Assembly: GCF_019634815.1 (NCBI RefSeq)
Contig: NZ_JAHCAP010000001.1
Location: 1-64,000, forward strand
Source: Dokdonella sp.
GTDB taxonomy: Bacteria; Pseudomonadota; Gammaproteobacteria; Xanthomonadales; Rhodanobacteraceae
Length of the DNA stretch: 64,000 bases
Reading direction: 5' to 3'
Shown here: positions 48,549 through 59,297 of the stretch, piece after piece
How the letters are laid out: every line of letters begins with the position of its first letter
How positions within the stretch are numbered: position 1 is the stretch's first letter
The notes under the pieces: model-generated
Databases searched by the model: none
Told to the model about the DNA's origin: nothing
What the model saw: only the letters and a program-made list of their open reading frames with translations
Made by a program: the position numbers and the translations under genes

Positions 48549-49546
48549 ACGCCTCCGTGCAGGCCACGCCACGCGCAGCGCCCGAGCCGCTGCCGGCAAC
48601 CCGCGTTGCACATGTTCGGGCACCGCTGGGTGAGCGTGTCGCCGCTTGGCGCGATCAGCATTTCTACAGTCTGTTCTCGAGCCTTGGGCGGATGAGCGCG
48701 CGCCCTTGGGCCAGCGGCCTCACCGTACTCGTGCTGGGCTTTGCGCTGGCACTGCCGATGCTGTTCTGGCTGGTCTACGACAATGCCCGCGAGCTTTCGA
48801 GCGGGATGCGCGAAGCGCGCGAAATCACCGTTTTCCTCAAGCCTGCGCTCGATGGGCCGGCGGCGGCGGCGGTCGCTGCGCGCTGGCGCGCGCGCGACGA
48901 CGTCGCCGGGGTCGAGGTGCGCACGCCCGAACAGGGCCTGGCCGAGTTCCGCCGGATGTCGGGCTTCGGCGAAGCGCTTGACGCCCTCGGGGAGAACCCG
49001 CTGCCAAGCGTGCTGGTGGTGATGCCCAAGGCGAGCCTCGATGCCGCCACCGCCGCCCTGCTCGGCACCCTCGAATCCGACCCCGCCACCGACCTGATCC
49101 AGTACGACGCCGTGTGGCGGCGCAAACTGTCGGGTATGCTGCACCTCGGGCAACGGTTCGTTCTCGTCATTTCCGCGTTGTTGGCGCTGGCGACCCTGCT
49201 CGTGATCGGCAACACGGTGCGCATGGACATCCAGGCGCGTTCAGGGGAAATTGCGGTGATGCAGACGATTGGAGCCAGCAATGGCTTCATCAGGCGGCCA
49301 TTCCTGTATGCGGGCTTCTGGTATGGCCTGCTCGGCGGCATGGTGGCGTTGGCGCTGGTGGGTGCGGTCGAACTTGCGCTGGCGGCGCCGATCGACGCGC
49401 TGGCCCAGGCGCAGGCGCGCGCGTTCGCGATCCACGGCATCAATCTGCGGGTGGCTTTGGCGGTTCTGGCCGCCGGCACCGCGATCGGCTGGTTCGGCGC
49501 CTACTTGGTGACCATGCGCCACCTGATTGCCGGCAGGCCACGCTGA
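48545..49546 (+). CDS. ftsX: Cell-division membrane protein
   Basis: The 333-residue permease-like partner of FtsE. It has an N-terminal cytosolic region, a first membrane helix (ASGLTVLVLGFALALPMLFW), a ~110-residue periplasmic loop with EITVFLKPALDGPAAAAVAA and MSGFGEALDALGENPLP, and three C-terminal helices carrying RMDIQARSGEIAVMQTIGAS, the coupling helix motif. It overlaps ftsE upstream (ATGA) and the response-regulator gene downstream (TGATG). Confidence 0.95.
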   Translation: MNASVQATPRAAPEPLPATRVAHVRAPLGERVAAWRDQHFYSLFSSLGRMSARPWASGLTVLVLGFALALPMLFWLVYDNARELSSGMREAREITVFLKPALDGPAAAAVAARWRARDDVAGVEVRTPEQGLAEFRRMSGFGEALDALGENPLPSVLVVMPKASLDAATAALLGTLESDPATDLIQYDAVWRRKLSGMLHLGQRFVLVISALLALATLLVIGNTVRMDIQARSGEIAVMQTIGASNGFIRRPFLYAGFWYGLLGGMVALALVGAVELALAAPIDALAQAQARAFAIHGINLRVALAVLAAGTAIGWFGAYLVTMRHLIAGRPR

Positions 49547-50391
49547 TGGCCGAAGTCTCGCTCACCCGCCACATTTCCAGTGACGAGCCGCGCGTGCTCG
49601 TGGTCGACAGTTCGCGCGTCGCGCGGCGCCTGATCGAGCGCGTGCTCAAGAACGAATTGCCACATGCGACCGTGGTGGGTTGCGACAGCGGCCAGCAGGC
49701 GCTGTCCTATCTGCGCAACGACGTGTTCGATCTGGTCACCACCGCGCTGCGCCTGTCCGACATGGATGGCATGCAGCTCGCACGCTCGATCCGCGATTCC
49801 AATTCGCAGGCCTACATTCCGATCGTGGTGGTATCGGGCGACGTGCAGGAGCGCCTGGTCGCGCGTTCGCTCGACAGCGCGGTGACCGACTATTTCGACA
49901 AAAGCCTGGGCATCGAGGCACTGGCGACCTTCATCCGCGGTTATGTCCGTCCGGTGGAACAGGTCGACGGCAGCGTGCTGTATGTCGAGGACAGCCGCGT
50001 GGTCGCGCTGGCCACGCGACGCATGATGGAAAAATGCGGCTTCACGGTCGCCCACGTGGTCAGCGTCGAAGCGGCGCTGGAGCTGCTGGAAGGCGCGCGC
50101 AATGAAAACCGCGCGCCCGGCTACGACCTCGTGCTCACCGATGTCAGCCTCAAGGGCGACCTCGGCGGTGGCGACCTGCTCGATCGCATCCGCAGCCAGT
50201 TCGGCTATGCCAAGAGCGCGCTGCCGGTGCTGGTGATGACCGGCGACGACAACCCCGATAACCAATCCGCCCTGCTCAGCGCCGGCGCCAACGATCTCGT
50301 GCACAAGCCGATCGAGGAACGCCTGCTGATCACCAAGCTGCAATTCCAGCTGCGCGTCGCGCAAAGATTCCGCGTCGGCACGCAGGCATGA
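49546..50391 (+). CDS. Dual-receiver response regulator with degenerate first receiver
   Basis: A 281-residue protein made of two CheY-like receiver domains and no output domain. REC1 (residues ~15-135) has lost key residues: VVDSSRV in place of the D-D acidic pair, and Ala 67 in [15 protein letters not shown] where the phospho-acceptor Asp belongs. It keeps VVVSGD and the Lys in YFDKS. REC2 (~143-275) is intact, with YVEDSR, Asp ~199 in [19 protein letters not shown] and the HKP lysine. It lies in a gapless run with ftsX (TGATG overlap) and ung (ATGA overlap), so it is co-expressed with FtsEX. The cognate kinase is not in the window. Confidence 0.88.
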   Translation: MAEVSLTRHISSDEPRVLVVDSSRVARRLIERVLKNELPHATVVGCDSGQQALSYLRNDVFDLVTTALRLSDMDGMQLARSIRDSNSQAYIPIVVVSGDVQERLVARSLDSAVTDYFDKSLGIEALATFIRGYVRPVEQVDGSVLYVEDSRVVALATRRMMEKCGFTVAHVVSVEAALELLEGARNENRAPGYDLVLTDVSLKGDLGGGDLLDRIRSQFGYAKSALPVLVMTGDDNPDNQSALLSAGANDLVHKPIEERLLITKLQFQLRVAQRFRVGTQA

Positions 50392-51098
50392 GCGGGTCCG
50401 AACGCGTCAGGCTCGACGCGTCCTGGCTGTCCCGCATCGGCACCCAGTTCGAGCAGCCGCACATGCGGGCACTGCGCGAGTTCCTGCGCGCGGCCAAGGC
50501 CGCCGGCAAGGTGGTCTATCCGCCCGGCGCGCGCATCTTTGCCGCGCTCGACAGCACGCCCTTCGATGCGGTCAAGGTGGTGATCCTCGGTCAGGATCCC
50601 TATCACGGCCCGGGACAGGCCCACGGCCTGTGTTTTTCGGTGCTGCCGGGCGTGGCGACGCCGCCATCGCTCGAAAACATCTTCAAGGAGATCGAGCGCG
50701 ACCTCGGCATCGCGCGGCCCGATCACGGCTGCCTGCTGCCGTGGGCGCGCCAGGGCGTGCTCTTGCTCAATGCGGTGCTCACCGTCGAACGGGGTCAGGC
50801 CGGGTCTCACCAGGGCAAGGGCTGGGAAACCTTCACCGATGCCTGCATCGAGGCGCTCAACCGCGAACGCGAGCATCTGGTGTTCCTGCTCTGGGGCAGC
50901 TACGCCCAAGCCAAGGGCAAGCTGATCGACCGCCAGCGGCATCTGGTACTCAAGGCCCCGCACCCCTCGCCGCTGTCGGCGCACCGCGGTTTCCTCGGCT
51001 GCGGCCACTTCTCGCGCACCAACGCGTACCTGCGCGACCGCGGCCAGACTGCGATCGACTGGCGTCTTCCACCCCGCGCCGAGCTGGCGCTGCCCTGA
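50388..51098 (+). CDS. ung: Uracil-DNA glycosylase
   Basis: Removes uracil from DNA as the first step of base-excision repair. 236 residues with family-1 motifs: the catalytic water-activating [18 protein letters not shown] near residue 67, [26 protein letters not shown] near 127, and the DNA-intercalating [18 protein letters not shown] near 193. The start overlaps the regulator gene stop (ATGA). It is the last gene of the ftsE-led overlapping run. Confidence 0.97.
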   Translation: MSGSERVRLDASWLSRIGTQFEQPHMRALREFLRAAKAAGKVVYPPGARIFAALDSTPFDAVKVVILGQDPYHGPGQAHGLCFSVLPGVATPPSLENIFKEIERDLGIARPDHGCLLPWARQGVLLLNAVLTVERGQAGSHQGKGWETFTDACIEALNREREHLVFLLWGSYAQAKGKLIDRQRHLVLKAPHPSPLSAHRGFLGCGHFSRTNAYLRDRGQTAIDWRLPPRAELALP

Positions 51099-51165
51099 AC
51101 GCACTGTTTTCCCCAGCCGAACACCCGGGTAGATTTCTTTCTGATCAATGACTTGCGGCCTTCGT

Positions 51166-51228
51166 GGCGGTTGGTCACGAGCCATGCGGCTCTGGTGATT
51201 TGCCATACTTGGCAGTACACTAACCGCC
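51166..51228 (+). ncRNA. Candidate structured RNA with three-way junction, upstream of rpoH
   Basis: An outer stem GGCGGTTGGT (51166-51175) / ACTAACCGCC (51219-51228) pairs at nine of ten positions. It encloses hairpin A (TCACGAGCC / GGCTC-TG-GTGA with ATGC loop, 51175-51198) and hairpin B (TGCCA / TGGCA with TACT loop, 51201-51214). Position 51175 can belong to either helix. The 63-base element lies between ung and rpoH, about 100 bases before the rpoH ATG. No known RNA family was recognised. It could be part of an rpoH leader, a small RNA, or a termination/processing structure for the ftsE-ung run. Confidence 0.4.
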
Positions 51229-51274
51229 ATTCAAGCTGCGCAGGACGGCATCGCACAGCGAACTTCCGCAGCGC

Positions 51275-51304
51275 TTAGCAGTCCAAGGTCGCGAGTGCTA
51301 AAGT
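51275..51304 (+). promoter_or_regulatory. Candidate promoter of rpoH
   Basis: TTAGCA (51275-51280) and TAAAGT (51299-51304) with an 18-base spacer, 27 bases before the rpoH ATG. A GGGGGA ribosome-binding site lies between. A second possible -10 box, TACACT, lies at 51216-51221 inside the structured element. Confidence 0.45.
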
Positions 51305-51331
51305 GCGGCAAGACTCGGGGGAATCAATCCA

Positions 51332-52192
51332 ATGAGCAATCAAATCGTCACCCATTCACTGCCCGTCCTCAACGCGGTCGGCAGTCTCGATGCCTACGTG
51401 AGCGCAGTGCATCAGATTCCGATGCTGAGCCAGGACGAGGAACAGGATCTGGCCCGCCGTTACCATGACGACAACGACCTCGACGCGGCCAAGCAGATGG
51501 TGCTTGCGCACCTGCGCTTCGTCGTCCACGTTGCGCGTGGCTATTCCGGCTATGGCCTGCAGATCGCCGATCTCATCCAGGAAGGCAATATCGGCCTGAT
51601 GAAGGCGGTCAAGCGCTTCAATCCCGAACACGGCGTGCGACTGGTGTCGTTCGCGGTGCACTGGATTCGCGCCGAGATGCACGAGTTCATCCTGCGCAAC
51701 TGGCGCATCGTCAAGGTCGCCACCACCAAGGCGCAGCGCAAGTTGTTCTTCAACCTGCGCAAGTCGAAGAAGCGTCTGGGTTGGATGAACGCCGAAGAGG
51801 TCGACACCGTGGCCCGCGAGCTCAACGTGCCGGCCGCGACCGTGCTGGAGATGGAAGCGCGCCTCAACGGCCGCGACATCGCCTTCGACGCACCGGCCGA
51901 TGCCGACGACGACGAGAAACCCGCGCCCGCGGCCTTCCTCATCGACCACTCGGCCGACCCCTACGCGATGGTGGAAACCGAATCGGAAGACGAATCCAGT
52001 CTCGACACCCTCCATCGCGGCCTGGTCAAGCTCGATGAGCGCTCGCGCGACATCATCCAGCGCCGCTGGCTCAAGGACGGCGAGAAAGCGACCCTGCAGG
52101 AACTGGCCGACGAATACGGCGTCTCCGCCGAACGCATCCGCCAGATCGAAGCCAACGCGATGAAGAAGATGCGCGCGCTGTTCGAAGCCTGA
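51332..52192 (+). CDS. rpoH: Heat-shock sigma factor RpoH
   Basis: The 286-residue sigma-32 factor that directs transcription of heat-shock genes. Region 2 contains [24 protein letters not shown] in parts, the diagnostic RpoH box is [15 protein letters not shown] near residue 133, and the region 4 helix-turn-helix is [20 protein letters not shown] near the end. ATG 51332 follows a GGGGGA site. It sits downstream of the ftsEX run, as in many gammaproteobacteria, but here a receiver gene and ung intervene. A strong terminator follows. Confidence 0.97.
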   Translation: MSNQIVTHSLPVLNAVGSLDAYVSAVHQIPMLSQDEEQDLARRYHDDNDLDAAKQMVLAHLRFVVHVARGYSGYGLQIADLIQEGNIGLMKAVKRFNPEHGVRLVSFAVHWIRAEMHEFILRNWRIVKVATTKAQRKLFFNLRKSKKRLGWMNAEEVDTVARELNVPAATVLEMEARLNGRDIAFDAPADADDDEKPAPAAFLIDHSADPYAMVETESEDESSLDTLHRGLVKLDERSRDIIQRRWLKDGEKATLQELADEYGVSAERIRQIEANAMKKMRALFEA

Positions 52193-52217
52193 GCGCAACG
52201 CAAGCGATCCACAGCGA

Positions 52218-52244
52218 GGGCGGCCGATGGCCGCCCTTTTCTTT
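52218..52244 (+). terminator. Rho-independent terminator after rpoH
   Basis: GGGCGGCC-GAT-GGCCGCCC followed by TTTTCTTT: an 8-bp GC stem, a 3-base loop and a U-rich tail, 26 bases after the rpoH stop. Confidence 0.9.
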
Positions 52245-52482
52245 CCGGGCGCGCAATGGCGCGCACTCGCGGCAGGCGCGCGCAGGACACTGCGCGGCGC
52301 CGGCGGACGATCCGGCACGGCTGTCCATGGGTTTTCGCGCGAGCGCACGAACCAGATCGATCCGGCCATTTCAATGCGGGAATGAAGGGTTTGCGCGCCC
52401 TCATCGTCGGCTGCGCGCCTCCGGCGTTCGAGTCGATCGACTCGCCATCGGGTGCACGCAAAGCCTGCGGGCAACGATCCAG
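52245..52482. other. Intergenic region between rpoH and priA, no gene seen
   Basis: About 240 bases between the rpoH terminator and the priA stop. The open frames across it show no protein-like features. Confidence 0.4.
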
Positions 52483-54639
<2,157 letters not shown>

Positions 54640-54736
54640 CGATGATCACTCGAGGAAACGCCACGCAGGACACCGCGCAGCGGACAACGCTGCAAAGCCT
54701 AGCAGACCCCTGTCACCCAGCGCCGCGCAATGAACA

Positions 54737-55711
54737 TCACTGGCCAAACCGCGCGCGCACCGCGGCGAAGTCGGCCATCGCCGATGCCGCGCCGCGCCCT
54801 TCGGTGGCGAGCGCCGCGCAGCGGTTGGCGTGTTCGATCACGACGCGAAACGGTTGGCCGGCAAAACGCACGAGCCCGGCCGCGAGGGCACCCGAGAGCG
54901 CATCTCCCGCACCGGTGGTGTCGAGGACTTTCGCCGGCGCTGCGGCAAGGCGATAGCAGTCGAGTGCGTCGCCTCGCCGATCTCCACCGGCATGCGATAC
55001 GAAGCAGCCGTGCGCGCCGAGCGTGATCACCAGCGTACCCACGCCGAGCCGGCGCGCGAGCCGGTGCAGGTTGGCGTCGTCCTGCGCAACGAGTTGATCG
55101 GGATCGACTTCGATGCCGCACAGACGTGAGAGCAGCAGCGCGAACTCGGTTTCGTTGGGGGTGAGGATGTCGACGTCGGCGAGCAGCGCAGCGTCGAGCT
55201 GCGCATGCACGGGCGCGGGATTGAGCACGCGCACGAGATCACGGCTGCGCGCAAGCGCGAATGCCGCGCGGGTCGCCTCGATGTTGTTCTCGAGCTGCGC
55301 CAGCAGCACGCGCGCCATGTCGAATGCATCGGTCTGCGCCTGCACGAAGGCGGGATCGAGTCGCTCGTTGGCACCCAGCGCGACGATGATGCGGTTTTGG
55401 CCACCGGCCTCGACCACGATGCAGGCGCTGCCGGTGGCCGCGTCACTGTGCAGCAGCCAGCGCGCATCGATGGCCTCGGCAGCGGCGAGTTCACGCGCGC
55501 AGCGGCCGGCGGCGTCATCGCCGAGCGCGGCGATGAACGCCGTCGCCACGCCCTGACGCGCGCAAGCCACGGCCTGATTGAAGCCCTTGCCGCCCGCGGC
55601 GCTGTGGAAATCCTCACCACGCCGCGTTTCGCCGGCCTGCGGCGCGCGGTCGATGTGCCAGGCGTAGTCCTGGTTGTAGCTGCCGACGACGATGACCTGC
55701 GGCGCGCTCAT
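54737..55711 (-). CDS. rbsK: Ribokinase
   Basis: A 324-residue PfkB-family kinase that phosphorylates ribose to ribose 5-phosphate. The N-terminal signature is VVGSYNQDYAWHIDRAPQAG with SAAGGKGFNQAVACARQG near residue 40. The catalytic C-terminal motif is DTTGAGDALSGALAAG near 265, with Asp as the base. It starts four bases after the nupC stop, so the pair is an operon for nucleoside uptake and ribose salvage. Related PfkB kinases for other sugars or nucleosides cannot be excluded. Confidence 0.9.
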   Translation of the reverse strand: MSAPQVIVVGSYNQDYAWHIDRAPQAGETRRGEDFHSAAGGKGFNQAVACARQGVATAFIAALGDDAAGRCARELAAAEAIDARWLLHSDAATGSACIVVEAGGQNRIIVALGANERLDPAFVQAQTDAFDMARVLLAQLENNIEATRAAFALARSRDLVRVLNPAPVHAQLDAALLADVDILTPNETEFALLLSRLCGIEVDPDQLVAQDDANLHRLARRLGVGTLVITLGAHGCFVSHAGGDRRGDALDCYRLAAAPAKVLDTTGAGDALSGALAAGLVRFAGQPFRVVIEHANRCAALATEGRGAASAMADFAAVRARFGQ

Positions 55712-55715
55712 GCCC

Positions 55716-57032
55716 TCACATCTGTTCGAGCACGCCGGCGATGGTTGCGGTCATGAAAGTCGCCAGCGAGCCGCCGAGCACCGCGCGCAGGCCAAAACGC
55801 GCGAGGTCCGAGCGGCGATTGGGTGCCAGCCCGCCGATGCCGCCGATCTGGATCGCTATCGAGGAGAAATTGGCAAAACCGCACAACGCGTACGTCGCAA
55901 TCAATTGGCTCTGCTTGGTCATTTGCGCCATGTGATTGGACATGTCGACGTAGGCGACGAATTCGTTGATCACCACTTTCTGGCCGATGAAACTGCCGAC
56001 CAGGGTCGCGTCCTGCCACGGCACGCCGATCAGCCACGCGAGCGGGGCGAGAATCCAGCCGAAGATCGTCTGCAGCGACAGCTCGACCGAATGTCCCGCA
56101 CTGGCCGAGAGCCAGGCGTTGATCGTGGAATCGGCGGCGGCGCCCCAGGCATGCGTACCCAGCCACTGGATCGGACCATTGACGAGCGCGATCAGGGCGA
56201 TGAAGGCGAGCAGCATCGCGCCCACGTTGAGTGCGAGACGCAAGCCATCGCTGGCGCCGGTGGCGGCCGCATCGATCACGTTGGCGGTGGTCTTTTCCAC
56301 TTCGAGCTTGACCGTGCCGCGCGTGAGGGGTTGTTCGGTTTCGGGCACGAGGATCTTGGCCAGCATCAGGGTTGCCGGCGCCGCCATGATGCTGGCGGTG
56401 AGCAGGTGCTTGGCGAAAAACTCCTTCTGCGCCGGATCATCCCCGCCGAGCAGGCCGACATAAGCCGCCATCACCGAACCGGCGATATGGGCCATGCCGC
56501 CGATCATCACGGTCATGAGTTCCGACTGCGTCATGCGTTCGATGTAGGGCTTGATCGTCAGCGGTGCCTCGGTCTGGCCGATGAACACGCTGGCGCAGAC
56601 GCTGGTGGTTTCGGCGCCCGACACGCGCATCACCTTGGTGATCACCCAGGCCATGCCCTTGACCACCTTCTGCATCGCGCCCAGGTGATAGAGCACGCCG
56701 GTGAGCGAGGCGAAGAAGATGATCGTCGGCAGCACCTGCACCGCGAACACGAAACCGAACTTGCTGGTGTCCATGAAGCTGCCGAAGATGAACTTCGAGC
56801 CGACATTGACGAAGTCGAGCAGCTTGACGAAGCCGACCGCGATCGCGTTGAACACGTCGCGGCCGAGCGGCAGCTTGAGCACGATCGCCGCGAACACGAT
56901 CTGCAGCGTCACGCCGGTGGCGACCAGCTTCCAGTCGATCGCACGCTTGTTGTTGGAAAACAGCCAGGCGATGCCGATCAGCACCGCGAGGCCGAACGCG
57001 CCGAACGCGACCTGCCCAAGAACTTCCAGCAT
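55716..57032 (-). CDS. nupC: Concentrative nucleoside transporter
   Basis: A 438-residue polytopic symporter of the CNT family that imports nucleosides with H+ or Na+. Recognisable segments: LIGIAWLFSNNKRAIDWKLV near the N-terminus, SLTGVLYHLGAMQKVVKGMA, SGAETTSVCASVFIGQTEAP (the conserved G-x-x-E-T...G-Q-T-E-A-P substrate motif), AYVGLLG, EFVAYVDMS and LCGFANFSSIAIQIGGIG. The start is MLEVLGQVAF after GGGGAC; the upstream frame extension is not membrane-protein-like. Operon with ribokinase; a CRP-like site lies 121 bases upstream. Confidence 0.95.
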   Translation of the reverse strand: MLEVLGQVAFGAFGLAVLIGIAWLFSNNKRAIDWKLVATGVTLQIVFAAIVLKLPLGRDVFNAIAVGFVKLLDFVNVGSKFIFGSFMDTSKFGFVFAVQVLPTIIFFASLTGVLYHLGAMQKVVKGMAWVITKVMRVSGAETTSVCASVFIGQTEAPLTIKPYIERMTQSELMTVMIGGMAHIAGSVMAAYVGLLGGDDPAQKEFFAKHLLTASIMAAPATLMLAKILVPETEQPLTRGTVKLEVEKTTANVIDAAATGASDGLRLALNVGAMLLAFIALIALVNGPIQWLGTHAWGAAADSTINAWLSASAGHSVELSLQTIFGWILAPLAWLIGVPWQDATLVGSFIGQKVVINEFVAYVDMSNHMAQMTKQSQLIATYALCGFANFSSIAIQIGGIGGLAPNRRSDLARFGLRAVLGGSLATFMTATIAGVLEQM

Positions 57033-57332
57033 TGATTGTCCCCACGATGCGGCGGGCGCCGACCGGAACGGCGAGACTAGGGCAGGCGAGCGAGCGCACG
57101 CAAGGCGCAGCGCCGCGCGCGGCAAGCCTTCGCACGCCGCGGCCCCCGCGAATGTGAGCGCGCTCACGCTCGCTTTTCCGCGCGGATGCTTGCATGGTGC
57201 GACAATCGCGCCCGGCCAGCGGCCGGCAAGCGCTTGCACGCGCGCTTGCGGACAGCAGCCACGGTCGGCCGATCGCGTTTCAATCCTGCGGGCTCACTGG
57301 CTCGCGCCCTTCGATGCAAAACGGGAGCTCGC
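57033..57332. other. Divergent control region between nupC and the phosphoglycerol transferase gene
   Basis: 300 bases without a gene. It holds the CRP-like palindrome at 57153-57168 and the GGGAG ribosome-binding site of the plus-strand gene. The plus-strand frame is open back to 57186, but that stretch is not protein-like. Confidence 0.5.
57153..57168. promoter_or_regulatory. CRP/Clp-type operator upstream of nupC
   Basis: TGTGA-GCGCGC-TCACG, matching the CRP consensus TGTGA-N6-TCACA at nine of ten fixed positions, inside a 14-base perfect palindrome (GTGAGCG-CGCTCAC). It is 121 bases before the nupC ATG. CRP control of nucleoside transport is well known; binding here is inferred. Confidence 0.5.
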
Positions 57333-59183
57333 GTGCAGGCACGCCGATCACAACAACGCCCGGGATCGGGATACGCCGCCGAGGCGGGCAAGCTGCTGGC
57401 CCTTGTCGGCGCACTGGCCGCTTGCGCGTTGACCATCTGCTTGATGGATCCGGCCTTGGCGCCGGGTGATCCGGGCGTCGCCGAAGCCACCACGCCCGCA
57501 CCTTGGCCTCTGCTCGCACTCAACCTGGTCCCGCTGCTGCTCATCTTGCTGCTGCTGGTGGCCGTGACGGGCCGGGCCTGGCTGTCGACACTGCTGCTTG
57601 CCGGCATGACCTACCTGCTGTACTTCGTGAACCAGATCAAGCTCGCCGAGCAATCGACGCCGATCGTGCCGGCCGACTTCCAGTTGCTCCTGCATCTGGA
57701 CGCCAAAGGGGCGCTGCTGCTGGCCCGCTATCTGCCGCATGGCCGGCTGACCCTGGCGATTGGTCTTGCCGTACTCGCCATCATCGCCCTGCTCTGGTGG
57801 AAGGAACGCCCGTTGAACCTGCTGCGCGGCAAGCGCCGCCTGGTTGTGATCGCGCTGGCATTGATGGCGAACCTGAGCCTTTTGCGCGGATGGGCGCCGT
57901 GGCCGGTGCTGTATGGGGAAGACGTGCCCCTGAAGATCTGGGCGCCAAAACTGCAGGCGCTCGAAAGCGGTTTGCTCGCGAACCTGCTGCACTACCAATG
58001 GGCGATGGGCGTGATTTTGCCGGCGCCCGATGACGCCGCAGCCAGCGCATTGCTCGCCCGACACCGCGACCTGCTGACACAAACTCCGGCGATGCCGCCG
58101 GCAGACCTGCCCGACATCATCGTTCTGCAAAGCGAATCCCTGTTCGACCCCTCGCGCCTCAATGGCATCGAATCCGCGCAGGTGCTGCCCCATTTGCGCG
58201 AGCTCGCGCAGTCGGCGCAGCATGGCGACATGTGGGCGCCCACCTTCGGCGGCGGCACGATCCGTACCGAATTCGAGGTGCTCACCGGAATTGCCATGCG
58301 CTATTTCCCGCTGGTCGAATATCCGTATTTCGGCATGGCGGCAACGCGCGAAACGAGCCTGGCGAGCGTGCTCGCCAGGCACGGCTACGAAACCCTTGCC
58401 GTGCATCCATACCACCGCAGCTTCTGGAATCGCGCAAGCGCGTTGGCGAATCTGGGCTTCGCTGATTTCGATGCCGAAGACGAGTTCGGCGACGCGCCGC
58501 GCCAAGGCTGGTACATCAGTGACGACGCGCTCGTCGATCACTTGCTTGCGCGTCTGTCGCAGGCGACCTCGCCGATGTTCGTGTTCGCGATCAGCATGGA
58601 GAACCACGGCCCTTACGACGACTATCCCAACGTCGATACGCAGCGGCTCCAGGCACTGAAACTCCCGCCGCAGCTCGATGAGCATGGCAGCAAATTGCTG
58701 CGCGGCTATCTCTATCACCTGGACAATGCCGATCGTGCACTGGCCCGGCTGGTGGACGGGCTGCGCCAGCGTCCGCGCCGCAGCCTGCTGCTGTTCTACG
58801 GCGACCACCTGCCCGGGCTCAACGAGGTGTATGACCAGCTCGGCTTCAGGAACGGCGCAGCCGCCACCCAGCAACCGGTGCCTTGGCTGCTGCTCGATAC
58901 CGCTCACCCCGCGCCACAGGCAGCGCAGGCAACAGCCGCGTTCTATCTGCCGGGCAAACTGCTGGCTACGGCCGGAATCGATGACGAGCCCTACTTTCGC
59001 CTGCTCGAATCGCTGGGTGAGGCCGATCATGTCGGCCCCGGCTGGTCGCCACCCGACGATGCCCAGCTCGCCGCCGTGATGCAGCTGCGCCAACAGCGGG
59101 AATTTGCGCGACTGCTGCGCCAGACCTTTGGCGCGCGACCGACCGTTGCGCAACCGCCCGCCGCTGCACCCGGGGAACGCTGA
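57333..59183 (+). CDS. LtaS/OpgB-like phosphoglycerol transferase
   Basis: A 616-residue inner-membrane enzyme of the LTA synthase/sulfatase superfamily. The N-terminal half has about five membrane helices, for example LLALVGALAACALTICLMD, LNLVPLLLILLLLVAV and LAIGLAVLAIIALLWW. The periplasmic catalytic domain begins DLPDIIVLQSESLFDPSRL, with the probable Thr nucleophile in FGGGTIRTEFEVLTG near residue 309, then MENHGPYDDYP and YGDHLPG metal ligands. In Gram-negative bacteria such proteins transfer phosphoglycerol to periplasmic glucans or glycolipids; the acceptor here is not shown. The start is GTG 57333 behind GGGAG. Confidence 0.88.
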   Translation: MQARRSQQRPGSGYAAEAGKLLALVGALAACALTICLMDPALAPGDPGVAEATTPAPWPLLALNLVPLLLILLLLVAVTGRAWLSTLLLAGMTYLLYFVNQIKLAEQSTPIVPADFQLLLHLDAKGALLLARYLPHGRLTLAIGLAVLAIIALLWWKERPLNLLRGKRRLVVIALALMANLSLLRGWAPWPVLYGEDVPLKIWAPKLQALESGLLANLLHYQWAMGVILPAPDDAAASALLARHRDLLTQTPAMPPADLPDIIVLQSESLFDPSRLNGIESAQVLPHLRELAQSAQHGDMWAPTFGGGTIRTEFEVLTGIAMRYFPLVEYPYFGMAATRETSLASVLARHGYETLAVHPYHRSFWNRASALANLGFADFDAEDEFGDAPRQGWYISDDALVDHLLARLSQATSPMFVFAISMENHGPYDDYPNVDTQRLQALKLPPQLDEHGSKLLRGYLYHLDNADRALARLVDGLRQRPRRSLLLFYGDHLPGLNEVYDQLGFRNGAAATQQPVPWLLLDTAHPAPQAAQATAAFYLPGKLLATAGIDDEPYFRLLESLGEADHVGPGWSPPDDAQLAAVMQLRQQREFARLLRQTFGARPTVAQPPAAAPGER

Positions 59184-59250
59184 CACGGCGACGCATGCAG
59201 CAGACGCCTGTCGACATGACGGCGTTCGTGCCACCCGCCAGGGCTTGCCC

Positions 59251-59256
59251 TAAAAT
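59251..59256 (+). promoter_or_regulatory. -10 box (TAAAAT) upstream of the indolepyruvate oxidoreductase gene
   Basis: TAAAAT 42 bases before ATG 59298; no clear -35 box. Confidence 0.45.
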
Positions 59257-59297
59257 CCGCGCTCCGCCAGCCGCCCGGCCTTCGCCAGGGAATGACC

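Noticed and set aside
51166..51228. tRNA or tRNA-like gene between ung and rpoH
   Set aside because: Stem lengths and loops do not fit a cloverleaf: no 7-base anticodon loop, no T-loop sequence.
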